A stretch of 34,451 nt of DNA from a virus, in IMG/VR virus record IMGVR_UViG_3300035689_000050, positions 1-34,451 of that record; one strand, given 5' to 3'. Numbering within the stretch: position 1 is the first letter of the stretch; the number at the start of each line of letters is the position of its first letter. Positions 16,213-22,759 of this stretch are shown piece after piece. The notes below the pieces were generated by a model. The model did no database searches. It saw only the letters and a list, made by a program, of their open reading frames with translations, and had not been told where the DNA came from. The position numbers and the translations under genes were made by a program.

Positions 16213-16574
16213 AGAATTGTTTTGCCATTTACGAATACAACTTCAATCCTTGAATCGGTGCTAACTTGTTGAACCTCTTTCGGTTTTCCATACACACGAG
16301 TTAATAAAGTTTCAACCGAATACAACGAACCCTTCTCCAAACTCTTCCTCATAGCATTTGCGATTGTCTTTTCTAGGATTGTAGCCTTAGGATTATCCCA
16401 AACCTCTTTTAAATCATCCAAATCCATCTGAAGCATAACTTGGATAGTATCGTTAATCTCGGATAGCTTATATCCTTGCTCTCTTAAAAGGGTAACATAC
16501 TTCTTCGGTCTGCCGTTAGGGTTTGCTACCTCGCCTTTTTTAAACTGATGTTGTATAATATCCTTTGCTGCCAT
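16209..16574 (-). CDS. Probable terminase small subunit
   Basis: A 121-aa protein directly before TerL (4-bp ATGA overlap). The N-terminus contains FKKGEVANPNGRPKKY, the GNPNGRPKK-type signature of the DUF5681-like proteins often found as the DNA-recognition partner next to terminases. The rest is helical (LQMDLDDLKEVWDNPKATIL, TIANAMRKSLEKGSLYSVET), consistent with oligomerisation, and the end is a short strand (RIEVVFVNGKTIL). No classic helix-turn-helix is obvious. The position makes the TerS role likely; family membership is from the motif. Confidence 0.72.
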   Translation of the reverse strand: MAAKDIIQHQFKKGEVANPNGRPKKYVTLLREQGYKLSEINDTIQVMLQMDLDDLKEVWDNPKATILEKTIANAMRKSLEKGSLYSVETLLTRVYGKPKEVQQVSTDSRIEVVFVNGKTIL

Positions 16575-16577
16575 TGT

Positions 16578-16599
16578 GCTATTATTCTGCTATTATTCT
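16578..16599 (-). repeat. Tandem 11-bp duplication before TerS
   Basis: AGAATAATAGC occurs twice in direct tandem on the minus strand (16599-16589 and 16588-16578), ending 4 bases before the TerS ATG. The upstream copy includes the methyltransferase stop. It could be a protein or ribosome contact site or just a replication slip. Confidence 0.5.
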
Positions 16600-17735
16600 A
16601 AAGGTAACCCATTCCTTTTGATTATTAACGAAGGGTCTAGCTTTTTCATTCTGTCAATTATTACTTGACAATACTTTGGGTCTAACTCCATCCCGTAGCA
16701 CTTTCTTTTAAGCTGATGTGCAGCAACCATTGTAGAACCAGAACCGAGAAATCCATCGAATATTAAACTACCTTTTATTTGGTCATTGATAATGTCAGAT
16801 AATACTTTTATTGGCTTTTGAGTAGGATGAACTCTTTTATCTTTTTCTCCCTCTCTTATCATTCCATTCCAAATCTGTTTATAGATTCTTACTCTTGTTT
16901 CAAAACTACACCAAGCCATTTCGCCATCTGCGAAATTGTTGCTGTTCATATCTCCTCTCTTATCCCATATTATCCAACTCGAACTGAATGGAAGGAAATC
17001 AGTAAAATAGTTTCCTCCCCAAATAATAAAGTTTTCAAATCCTAAACTTATACAAGTTTGATAAAATTCTTTTGCAGTATCTGTTGTGTCATCAGCAATC
17101 ACCTTGCTATAAACTCCATTTTTAGCTTTATTACCTCCTCCTACTTTTCCATTATTTCCAACAATATCTATTCCATAAGGAGGGTCAGTAAATACCATAT
17201 CAGCCTTTTGACCATTCATTAGCTTTGCTACTTGGTCGCTATCTGTACTATCCCCACAAAGCAAACGATGCTCTCCTATCTCAAATAAATCTCCAATTAC
17301 AATATCCGTTTCTATTCCACCATCTGGTGCTGCGAAGTTATCTTCTTCGGCTTCTAAAACCTCTGCTTCAAAACCTGGAATATCTAAACCCCACTCTTCA
17401 AGTTTATCCGAATCCCAATTATTTGCCAAATCGTTCCAATCCCATTCCCCGAAGCCTACGTTGTCTTTGATTATAAATTCTTTTTGTTGTTCTTCGGTTA
17501 GCTCGGATGCTTTTATAATGTGAACTTCTTTTAATCCAGCTTCTTGACAAGCCTTTAAACGCATATTCCCACCCAAGACAATCATTTCTTCATTTACAAC
17601 GATAGGTCTAATCTCAAGCATTTGCGGAAACTCTTGGATTGACTTAATGAGTTTCTTAAACTTTTCATCCTTAATAATTCTTGGATTATTAGGATTGGCT
17701 TTTACTTTCGAGATTGGTATTAATTCAGATTTCAT
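16593..17735 (-). CDS. ParB-like domain fused to beta-class DNA methyltransferase
   Basis: A 380-aa two-domain protein. Residues 1-100 are ParB/Srx-like (ISKVKANPNNPR, then LGGNMRLKACQEAG). Residues ~143-365 are an amino-methyltransferase with TDPPYG (183-188, catalytic DPPY) before FLGSGST (329-335, SAM binding), the order of the beta group, plus RVHPTQKP. It probably methylates adenine N6 or cytosine N4 in phage DNA; no partner endonuclease is seen, so protection against host restriction is the likely use. I start at the ATG at 17735 because an upstream extension to 17807 lies inside the glycosyltransferase gene; overlap is then only 11 bp. The target site is unknown. Confidence 0.88.
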   Translation of the reverse strand: MKSELIPISKVKANPNNPRIIKDEKFKKLIKSIQEFPQMLEIRPIVVNEEMIVLGGNMRLKACQEAGLKEVHIIKASELTEEQQKEFIIKDNVGFGEWDWNDLANNWDSDKLEEWGLDIPGFEAEVLEAEEDNFAAPDGGIETDIVIGDLFEIGEHRLLCGDSTDSDQVAKLMNGQKADMVFTDPPYGIDIVGNNGKVGGGNKAKNGVYSKVIADDTTDTAKEFYQTCISLGFENFIIWGGNYFTDFLPFSSSWIIWDKRGDMNSNNFADGEMAWCSFETRVRIYKQIWNGMIREGEKDKRVHPTQKPIKVLSDIINDQIKGSLIFDGFLGSGSTMVAAHQLKRKCYGMELDPKYCQVIIDRMKKLDPSLIIKRNGLPLE

Positions 17736-18366
17736 ATTCGGATTGGAAGATAGTATAATCGTTGTTGTCTTGGTATTTTTGTGTTTCTCTTGCCCATAAG
17801 TAATCACACTTACTCAATCCTTCATCTTTCATCTTTCTGTATGGAGTGTCTTGACAGACATCGTGTCCTATGTGTTCAGACCTTAAATCGTGCAAATAGT
17901 AGTTTATGTGACCAGTCATCTTTAACCGATAGGCATAATCCGAATCTTGCATTCCGTAGGGGTCGTAAGCCTCATTAAAATAACCAATCTTTTCTATTGC
18001 CGACATCGGTATTAATACATTTCCAAAGGAAGCATCTTGGGGGTGTATTTGGATTCCGTTTATTGTTTGTAAAGGATTAATTCCTTCTACGCAATGTATT
18101 CCGCACATCCCAGTATTTGGGATATTTAAAGCTGCTTCTACCATTCTTAAAAGCCAATTGTCTGGCATTAAAATATCGTTTGCCATTGTTACCACCGCAT
18201 CAAAGGCTTTGCTTCTTGATATTCCGTAGTTCAATGCTCTTGATATCCCTTTCATTCCAACTTGAGTAAAAGAAAAATCATACCCTGCGTTAGAGAAGTT
18301 TTTGTTCTTTACTTGCTCTGTAAAGGTGTGCCTTTCGTAATCTAAAAAGATAATATTAACGAGCAT
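17725..18366 (-). CDS. Glycosyltransferase, GT2-like (GT-A fold)
   Basis: A 213-aa protein resembling family 2 glycosyltransferases but short. GISRALNYGISRSKAFDAVV is the typical helix before the metal site; TMANDILMPDNW carries the acidic NDI in place of DxD. FGNVLIPMSAIEKIGYFNEA and DPYGMQDSDYAYRLK match the acceptor-side signature in which the QDSD acidic pair is often catalytic. The N-terminal beta-alpha-beta part is reduced. It probably transfers a sugar to phage DNA, virion or host surface. It belongs to a four-gene set ahead of the packaging genes. Its ATG overlaps the acyltransferase stop by 11 bp. Substrate unknown. Confidence 0.75.
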   Translation of the reverse strand: MLVNIIFLDYERHTFTEQVKNKNFSNAGYDFSFTQVGMKGISRALNYGISRSKAFDAVVTMANDILMPDNWLLRMVEAALNIPNTGMCGIHCVEGINPLQTINGIQIHPQDASFGNVLIPMSAIEKIGYFNEAYDPYGMQDSDYAYRLKMTGHINYYLHDLRSEHIGHDVCQDTPYRKMKDEGLSKCDYLWARETQKYQDNNDYTIFQSEYEI

Positions 18367-18832
18367 TGATTCCTAATTCTTTAACCGGAACTCCGGCATA
18401 TTTATAATATGGTTTCAATATAGATTTCTTTCCTACAAAAGCCGAAGCACCAATCATACAACCTTCTGGTATTCTTACCTTTTGGTGTATGACCGCATTT
18501 AATCCTATGTTACAAAACTTTTCAATAATAGAGTGACCGCCTATTTTAGCACCGCAACTTATGGTTACACCTTCAGCAAGGATAGCATCGTGACCAACGT
18601 GAGAATGTTTCATCAAATAGCAATCCTTACCTATAACAGTTCTTTTGTCCGTTCCCGAATCAACAGTTACTAATCCGGTTAATCTTGCTCCCGACATTAT
18701 CAAAACCAATCCTTCACAATCCTCTCTGCCTTTCCATTCAGCAGGCGCACCTATAATACAATAAGCACCGATATAAACATTCGGCTCTATTATAACTCCA
18801 GGATAGATTATTGCGGTTTCGTGTATAAACAT
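18356..18832 (-). CDS. LpxA/NeuD-like hexapeptide-repeat acyltransferase
   Basis: A 158-aa left-handed beta-helix protein made of imperfect hexapeptide repeats (IYPGVIIEPNVYIGAYCIIG, VTISCGAKIGGHSIIEKF, VIHQKVRIPEGCMIGASAFV). KHSHVGHDA (His76, His78, His81) resembles the catalytic His region of LpxA-like acyltransferases, and the end KYAGVPVKELG resembles the usual GNPAK-type finish. It would acylate a sugar, possibly a nucleotide sugar used by the neighbouring glycosyltransferases. The gene is overlapped at its 3' end by the GT2-like gene, so the products are made together. Exact donor and acceptor cannot be told. Confidence 0.8.
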   Translation of the reverse strand: MFIHETAIIYPGVIIEPNVYIGAYCIIGAPAEWKGREDCEGLVLIMSGARLTGLVTVDSGTDKRTVIGKDCYLMKHSHVGHDAILAEGVTISCGAKIGGHSIIEKFCNIGLNAVIHQKVRIPEGCMIGASAFVGKKSILKPYYKYAGVPVKELGINAR

Positions 18833-18853
18833 TAGTTTGCTACTTTGAGATAA

Positions 18854-18976
18854 TTAAGCTCTTCCTTGCCCACGATAGTTACGTTCCTTTCTATTATGTT
18901 TATTATGTCCTTTATGAGCCTTTCCTTTTCTTCGCTTTCCGAAAGTTGTCTTTCCAATAGTTCCTGATTTAGCCAT
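18854..18976 (-). CDS. 40-aa highly basic protein
   Basis: A short gene between the two larger sugar-modification genes. It starts at ATG 18976 and ends at TAA 18854. The product MAKSGTIGKTTFGKRRKGKA is followed by a His/Asn/Lys-rich half ending in NYRGQGRA. Nearly half of the residues are Lys, Arg or His and there are almost no acidic ones (one Glu). Similar tiny GTIGKTTFGKRR-type proteins seem familiar from Bacteroidota phages, but I know no function. A nucleic-acid-binding or DNA-condensing role is a guess from charge. It is separated from the GT-B gene by 3 bp, so it is in the same message. Confidence 0.65.
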   Translation of the reverse strand: MAKSGTIGKTTFGKRRKGKAHKGHNKHNRKERNYRGQGRA

Positions 18977-18979
18977 AAC

Positions 18980-19987
18980 TCAATTACCATTCATTGATTG
19001 ATATAATTGTTTTCTTTTCTCGTTTACTTTAAATAAACTAAAGTTTGCAACTGCCCATTCGAATAGTTCCAAACCTTTCTCCTGTCTATAAATAGCATCT
19101 TGCGTGACTTTTTTAATCTCCTTGTACCAATCCCCTTGCTGATTAATCTGAATCATTGGCGAGTTTAAATAAGGTTCAACGTGACTACCAATAACAGGAA
19201 TCTTCTTTGAAGCTGCTTCTAATAGTTTTAGATTGGATTTCATTGAATTAAATTTCGTTGCTCTTAAGGGAACAATAGAACAATCCGCATCGTTATAGAA
19301 GTTCATATACTCCGTAACTGGAAGGAATCTACGAGTACCGCCTAACTTTAAACCACAAGTAAAGTTTGAAATCATCCTATGCCAAATAGCAGCAGAGCCT
19401 TCCCCAGAATCATCAAAGCCACAAAGTTGAAAGTACACTTTACTTTTTAAATAAGAGTCGGAAGCTACTTTCTTAAAAGGGAACTGAATTAACTTAATAT
19501 CCTCTTCGTGTGTTATTGAGCCAGTATAAACAAACTTAACTTTATCGGTGTACTCTCTAACATCTGTAAATTGGTCATTACCATACGGAAGTGCATTCGG
19601 TAGAATAGCCACATTTGAGTTTATAGGTCTAATCTCGTTCCATAGTTTTTCGTTAGTACAAGTAACTAAATCTGCTGCTTTTATATGATTAATAATTTCT
19701 TGTGTTGGATAAACGCTTTCCAATATGTGAGACCTATCTAAAATCCAATAGTCATCAATATCGCAAATCATTTTAAAGCCATACTTGTTTCTTTTTTCTA
19801 AAAGAGTTTCAAGTGGTGTGCCAGGTATAAACCTATTAAATAAAACAATATCAAAGTTTTCTTTTAATACCTCATCGGTTAAGGTATCGGTAAAGAAAGC
19901 ATAAGTTTTCTCTAAATAGTAAACCGGTAGCATTAATCGGTGGTAACCAACACCGCTACCTTGTGATGTTAAAACAAGTATTCTCAT
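18980..19987 (-). CDS. Glycosyltransferase, GT-B fold (GT4-like)
   Basis: A 335-aa protein of the two-Rossmann GT-B kind. The N-terminal domain starts MRILVLTSQGSGVGYHRLML with the Gly-rich acceptor loop, then FKMICDIDDYWIL, and NSNVAILPNALPYG links the domains. The C-terminal domain has KVKFVYTGSITHEEDI and SNLKLLEAASKKIPVIGSHV, where KLLEAAS is the usual donor-nucleotide region (E-x7-E-like, partly degenerate). It is comparable to enzymes that build surface polysaccharide. Together with the LbH acyltransferase and the GT2-like protein it suggests sugar modification of phage or host. It overlaps the AT-hook gene by 4 bp. Confidence 0.82.
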   Translation of the reverse strand: MRILVLTSQGSGVGYHRLMLPVYYLEKTYAFFTDTLTDEVLKENFDIVLFNRFIPGTPLETLLEKRNKYGFKMICDIDDYWILDRSHILESVYPTQEIINHIKAADLVTCTNEKLWNEIRPINSNVAILPNALPYGNDQFTDVREYTDKVKFVYTGSITHEEDIKLIQFPFKKVASDSYLKSKVYFQLCGFDDSGEGSAAIWHRMISNFTCGLKLGGTRRFLPVTEYMNFYNDADCSIVPLRATKFNSMKSNLKLLEAASKKIPVIGSHVEPYLNSPMIQINQQGDWYKEIKKVTQDAIYRQEKGLELFEWAVANFSLFKVNEKRKQLYQSMNGN

Positions 19988-20283
19988 TTTTTAGGTCTGC
20001 CTCTTTTCTTTGTTGGTAAACTTACTTCTTGACTTTGCGGTTGTTCACTTATTACTTGACTTTGCACATTCGATTGTTCAAAAAGAACGATTAATCTTTT
20101 AAGCATATCGAATACACACTCCCCACACCAATAGGTTAAATGAAATTGACCATCTAAATATTCACGATACATTCTTTCGTATTCTCCAAGAACATCAAAG
20201 GGAATGTTACGAGTAAATCCGAGTTTTACCGATTCAAAGTTTATTATGTGTTGCTTACAGTAATCAATGTCTTTTTGATTCAT
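19984..20283 (-). CDS. Small protein with CxxC and C-terminal AT-hook-like tail
   Basis: A 99-aa protein of unknown family. Residues ~1-65 are helical and contain WCGECVFDMLKRL, a CxxC that could bind metal. After a Gln/Ser linker the C-terminus is LPTKKRGRPKK, a classical AT-hook (core RGRP) able to sit in the minor groove of AT-rich DNA such as this genome. It lies between the membrane protein gene and the GT-B gene with overlaps at both ends (20 and 4 bp). A chromatin-like or regulatory role is possible. I do not know a homologue with a function. Confidence 0.7.
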   Translation of the reverse strand: MNQKDIDYCKQHIINFESVKLGFTRNIPFDVLGEYERMYREYLDGQFHLTYWCGECVFDMLKRLIVLFEQSNVQSQVISEQPQSQEVSLPTKKRGRPKK

Positions 20284-20521
20284 ACAAATTATTTAAAAAG
20301 TTTTTAAAGAATGGCGATACTACTCCCGCTCCAAACATTACAATAGTCATATCCGTAACCCAATTAGGTAACCAATACAAAGCTAATGCAGTCCAAGCGG
20401 TTAAGCATAATGTACAGTTGAATGGTTTGAAATCTAAATTCCATTTAAAGGGAAAACGATTTTGAGAAATAAAGTAAAAAGTAAAAAAGTTAGCTGCTAA
20501 AATAATTTCAATCAAGTTCAT
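20264..20521 (-). CDS. Small inner-membrane protein, DUF1360-like
   Basis: An 85-aa protein with two or three hydrophobic segments (IIEILAANFFTFYFIS near the start, LTAWTALALYWLP, MTIVMFGAGVVSPFF). The motif FNCTLCLTAW carries a CxxC in a membrane setting, the mark of the DUF1360-type phage/bacterial proteins. It overlaps both neighbours (14 bp with the sigma-like gene, 20 bp with the AT-hook gene). Function unknown; superinfection exclusion or envelope remodelling are possibilities only. The basic C-terminus (YESKRH) probably stays in the cytoplasm. Confidence 0.65.
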   Translation of the reverse strand: MNLIEIILAANFFTFYFISQNRFPFKWNLDFKPFNCTLCLTAWTALALYWLPNWVTDMTIVMFGAGVVSPFFKNFLNNLYESKRH

Positions 20522-21029
20522 TGTTTCTGATTTTATATTTTAAAAGTGTCTTGGCTTTGCGAATTGTTTTAAGTAAAGAGCGGTAGGGAATCTTTGTTTC
20601 TCTTGAAATTGCTAAAAGGTTTTTATTATGCGAATAGAGTTTTAAAAGTTCCGCTTCGTACCAATGCAAAACATCCATTCCTTGTTCTAGTTTGATAACT
20701 AGAGATTCATCATAATCTTCTTTTGGCGATTCGTAGGTAATAGGAATTTCCTGATACACTTGTCTAAACTTACGATAGAAGTTACTTCGGTCTGACTTAG
20801 CCATATTGAGGATAGTGCGGACAATAAAATACTTTAAATACCCTTGTTCGTACATCATAAAAAGTTTATCCGTATCCATTTCGCAAAGGACAAGAAAAAC
20901 CTCTTGTTTAAGTTCATCTTGGAGTTCTACCGGTTGCATTTTACCGATAGCCTCATTGATGTCTTTTGAGTTATAAAGTTCCGTTATGATGTTTTCTCTA
21001 TTCAGAAAATAACGTTTTTCTTTCCCCAA
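20508..21029 (-). CDS. Sigma-70-family-like protein (probable late transcription regulator)
   Basis: A 173-aa protein at the head of the whole minus-strand block. Residues ~36-90 resemble sigma region 2 (ELQDELKQEVFLVLCEMD, YLKYFIVRTILNMAKSDRS), and ~122-165 resemble region 4, a helix-turn-helix (EAELLKLYSHNKNLLAISRE, IPYRSLLKTIRKAKTLLK). Such phage sigma-like proteins are known in Bacteroidota phages. The start is a TTG at 21029: an in-frame stop lies eight codons upstream with no ATG between, while the first ATG (20939) would remove 30 good residues. It could direct host RNA polymerase to late promoters. Region 2 is divergent, so the sigma role is inference. Confidence 0.62.
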   Translation of the reverse strand: MGKEKRYFLNRENIITELYNSKDINEAIGKMQPVELQDELKQEVFLVLCEMDTDKLFMMYEQGYLKYFIVRTILNMAKSDRSNFYRKFRQVYQEIPITYESPKEDYDESLVIKLEQGMDVLHWYEAELLKLYSHNKNLLAISRETKIPYRSLLKTIRKAKTLLKYKIRNNELD

Positions 21030-21282
21030 TATAGTATACTTATTCTTATTCTTTTACTTATACTTCTTCTTCTTCTTTATCTTATAGCCTATCCAGTAGA
21101 GTATGGCATACCTACCCAATACCTATCAAATGGGCATTTTAGGCTAAAATAATACCCATCCTAACTAATTGATTTCCAAAGGATACCAATGTTTTTAAAA
21201 AAAAGTTTAAAAAAAGTGAAAGAAATATTTGGTATGTATCGAAGAAGTGTATAATTTAGCATTATCAAACAAAACAAAAACA
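21030..21282. promoter_or_regulatory. Divergent early/late control region
   Basis: The 253-bp gap between the minus-strand arm and the plus-strand arm, the longest non-coding stretch. It holds a GAA-repeat purine tract on the minus strand (21062-21076), a 7-bp inverted repeat TAGCCTA/TAGGCTA (21085-21091 and 21140-21146), and five GGTAT/ATACC sites (about 21109, 21119, 21152, 21183, 21231). It also contains a plus-strand promoter-like pair and a run of A's at 21197-21215. It is a good candidate for the genetic switch and possibly the origin. Confidence 0.6.
21228..21259 (+). promoter_or_regulatory. Bacteroidota-type promoter for the early arm
   Basis: TTTG (21228-21231) and TAATTTAG (21252-21259, one mismatch to TAnnTTTG) are 20 bases apart, the spacing of the Bacteroidota -33/-7 promoter. 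TATAAT also overlaps the downstream box (21250-21255). The expected start site is about 21266, just before the 27-aa gene. Confidence 0.55.
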
Positions 21283-21366
21283 ATGAAACCACAAGCAAAA
21301 CTCGCAATCGTTCTACTAATTGTAATGTATTTAGTAGGTTTACTTCAAGACATTCATTCACTTTAA
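21283..21366 (+). CDS. 27-aa membrane micro-protein
   Basis: The first open frame after the promoter: MKPQAKL, then a continuous hydrophobic helix (AIVLLIVMYLVGLL), then QDIHSL. One membrane pass with a Lys-positive N-terminus. The A-rich leader (CAAAACAAAAACA) in front of the ATG is typical of start sites in this genome. Function unknown. Its ending resembles the segment after the membrane helix in the 41-aa protein at 21763 (EVHSL), suggesting relatedness. Confidence 0.55.
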   Translation: MKPQAKLAIVLLIVMYLVGLLQDIHSL

Positions 21367-21378
21367 AAACTAACCAAA

Positions 21379-21624
21379 ATGAAAATCAGAATCCACACCT
21401 CCGCAGAAGCAGCAGAATTTTTATTACAAGAAAACAGATTATTCTCTGCACAATTCCATTCAGCAAGTAACGAAGGGAAAATTGCTATTGATGTAATGTT
21501 CCCACCTTCCGCAGATTCAGAAAGTATAGCAATGGCTTTCTTTTTAGCAGGACAGACCTTTAATATGAAACAAGTAAAAAAAATATTTATCAATGAAAAC
21601 AGTTTACCCAAAGAACCCGCCTAA
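21379..21624 (+). CDS. Early protein of unknown function
   Basis: An 81-aa soluble protein (MKIRIHTSAEAAEFLLQENR) with alternating strand/helix pattern and a small alpha/beta look. It has no motif I recognise. The start is preceded by TAAAAACTAACCAAA, 12 bp after the micro-protein stop. The opposite strand is also open here (21363-21611) but lacks such a leader and would run against the early transcript. It is followed by a structured non-coding stretch. Confidence 0.6.
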   Translation: MKIRIHTSAEAAEFLLQENRLFSAQFHSASNEGKIAIDVMFPPSADSESIAMAFFLAGQTFNMKQVKKIFINENSLPKEPA

Positions 21625-21631
21625 AGATTTT

Positions 21632-21688
21632 AACGAGTGGATAAATTATATCTACTCACTACTGAAAAGTCCATCTCGTTGAGGACTT
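21632..21688 (+). promoter_or_regulatory. RNA region with mutually exclusive hairpins
   Basis: Form A: GAGTGGATA (21635-21643) pairs with TATCTACTC (21649-21657, one G-U), and AAGTCC (21667-21672) pairs with GGACTT (21683-21688). Form B: AACGAGTGG (21632-21640) pairs with CCA-T-CTCGTT (21671-21680). Both cannot exist together. It lies 8 bases after the 81-aa gene and before the terminator-like hairpin at 21704. Confidence 0.45.
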
Positions 21689-21703
21689 TAATCTGAAACG
21701 AAA

Positions 21704-21750
21704 AGGGGGGTAATAATCTGGGTTTTGGTCAAAATGCCCCCCTAATTTTT
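21704..21750 (+). terminator. Terminator- or attenuator-like hairpin
   Basis: AGGGGGG (21704-21710) pairs with CCCCCCT (21737-21743), with a 26-base loop that contains its own small TTTT/AAAA hairpin. TAATTTTT follows. It stands between the 81-aa gene and the rest of the early operon, so partial termination is likely. Confidence 0.55.
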
Positions 21751-21762
21751 AAAAATACTATT

Positions 21763-21888
21763 ATGAATCTAAAAGATAAAATAATTCACTATCTCGTTTA
21801 CGGAACTCTTTGCCTGATAGTTTACATTTCCGTATGTGTATTTTTTGAAGTACATTCACTCTATAAAAAATTTAAACAATGGAACTAA
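21763..21888 (+). CDS. 41-aa membrane micro-protein
   Basis: Starts at ATG 21763 and ends at TAA 21886-21888, overlapping the next start by 10 bp. The product MNLKDKIIHYLVYGTL is followed by a hydrophobic helix (CLIVYISVCVFF) and EVHSLYKKF: one membrane pass with a basic cytoplasmic-type end. The overlap suggests coupled translation with the 217-aa gene. Function unknown. It shares the acidic-Val/Ile-His-Ser-Leu ending with the 27-aa protein at 21283. Confidence 0.5.
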   Translation: MNLKDKIIHYLVYGTLCLIVYISVCVFFEVHSLYKKFKQWN

Positions 21889-22532
21889 CCAAACCAAACG
21901 AAGCACTACAAGTTGCTTCTACCCTTCAAACCTTTGTAACAGAGCGAAAACTAACCGCCAACATTCAAGGAAAGAACTACCCACTTGTAGAGGCTTGGCA
22001 ATTTGCCGGTAGCCAATTAGGACTAATCCCAGTTGTTAGAGAAGTAAAGAATCTTTCTACCGATACCGAATTAAAGTACGAAGCAATGGTTGAAGTTATT
22101 CGCCTTACCGATTCGGTAGTACTTTCCAGAGGCTATGCGGTTTGCTCTAACAAAGAAAACTCCAAGAGAAGATTCGATGAATACGCAATTGCATCAATGG
22201 CTCAAACCAGAGCAGTAGGTAAAGCATACCGAAACATTCTCGCTTGGCTAATGAAAGCAGCAGGATTTGAAGCAACCCCTGCCGAAGAAATGGATTTTAT
22301 TAAAGATGAAGTTGGGGATGAAGGAAGGGATTTCTTGTTAAATCTTTTAGATACCTCTTCTTATGAAGGGAAGGTTCGGGAGAAGTTGTATATTCGTATT
22401 ACTGGAATCTTAACAAACGAAGATTATGAAAAGGCTAAAAAAGATTTATTATCGAATCAAGTTGGGATTGATGCTATATCAAATCCGAGCCAAAAGGATA
22501 TTAACAGACATCTTAAAAACACAATAAAATGA
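21879..22532 (+). CDS. Possible phage recombination / single-strand annealing-type protein
   Basis: A 217-aa protein. The central part is distinctive: YPLVEAWQFAGSQLGLIPVV, then a strand-rich section, then EYAIASMAQTRAVGKAYRNI and LMKAAGFEATPAEEM. An Ala-rich helix with SMAQTRA..KAYR followed by GFE..PAEE is the kind of pattern found in phage ERF/Rad52-like annealing proteins and in related uncharacterised phage families. The C-terminal third (from ~145) is charged and helical. Its neighbours (SSB-like, NinG, nuclease) favour a recombination role. I cannot align it to a named family by eye, so the call stays tentative. Confidence 0.45.
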   Translation: MELTKPNEALQVASTLQTFVTERKLTANIQGKNYPLVEAWQFAGSQLGLIPVVREVKNLSTDTELKYEAMVEVIRLTDSVVLSRGYAVCSNKENSKRRFDEYAIASMAQTRAVGKAYRNILAWLMKAAGFEATPAEEMDFIKDEVGDEGRDFLLNLLDTSSYEGKVREKLYIRITGILTNEDYEKAKKDLLSNQVGIDAISNPSQKDINRHLKNTIK

Positions 22533-22759
22533 CCAGAACCGAAAACATTACTTTAACTGTCTTTAATCCAGAGACCGAAGAATACGAAGATATTCGGGCA
22601 AGAGTTGAATTTAGTTTGTATGTTGGTAGGATAGAACCTTTTGAGGCTGATGAATACGATTGGAATATTTTATGGATTGAAGGCTCTGATTGGGTAGATG
22701 AACAAATAGTAGATAAAGCAATTGAAACAGATTTCGATATAAGAAGCATCTTTTACTAA
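22529..22759 (+). CDS. Small acidic protein, unknown function
   Basis: A 76-aa acidic protein (MTRTENITLTVFNPETEEYE) with many Asp/Glu and Trp residues near the C-terminus (DWNILWIEGSDWVDE). The start overlaps the previous stop by 4 bp (ATGA). An acidic, DNA-mimic-like composition is noted, but no family is recognised. It belongs to the recombination-replication message. Confidence 0.65.
   Translation: MTRTENITLTVFNPETEEYEDIRARVEFSLYVGRIEPFEADEYDWNILWIEGSDWVDEQIVDKAIETDFDIRSIFY

Noticed and set aside
17736-17807. 24-codon upstream extension of the methyltransferase
   Set aside because: It lies inside the glycosyltransferase gene, and the ParB-like domain starts naturally at 17735.
21363-21611. 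Minus-strand open frame opposite the 81-aa early gene
   Set aside because: It runs against the early transcript and lacks the A-rich leader; the plus frame follows a promoter and the first micro-gene.
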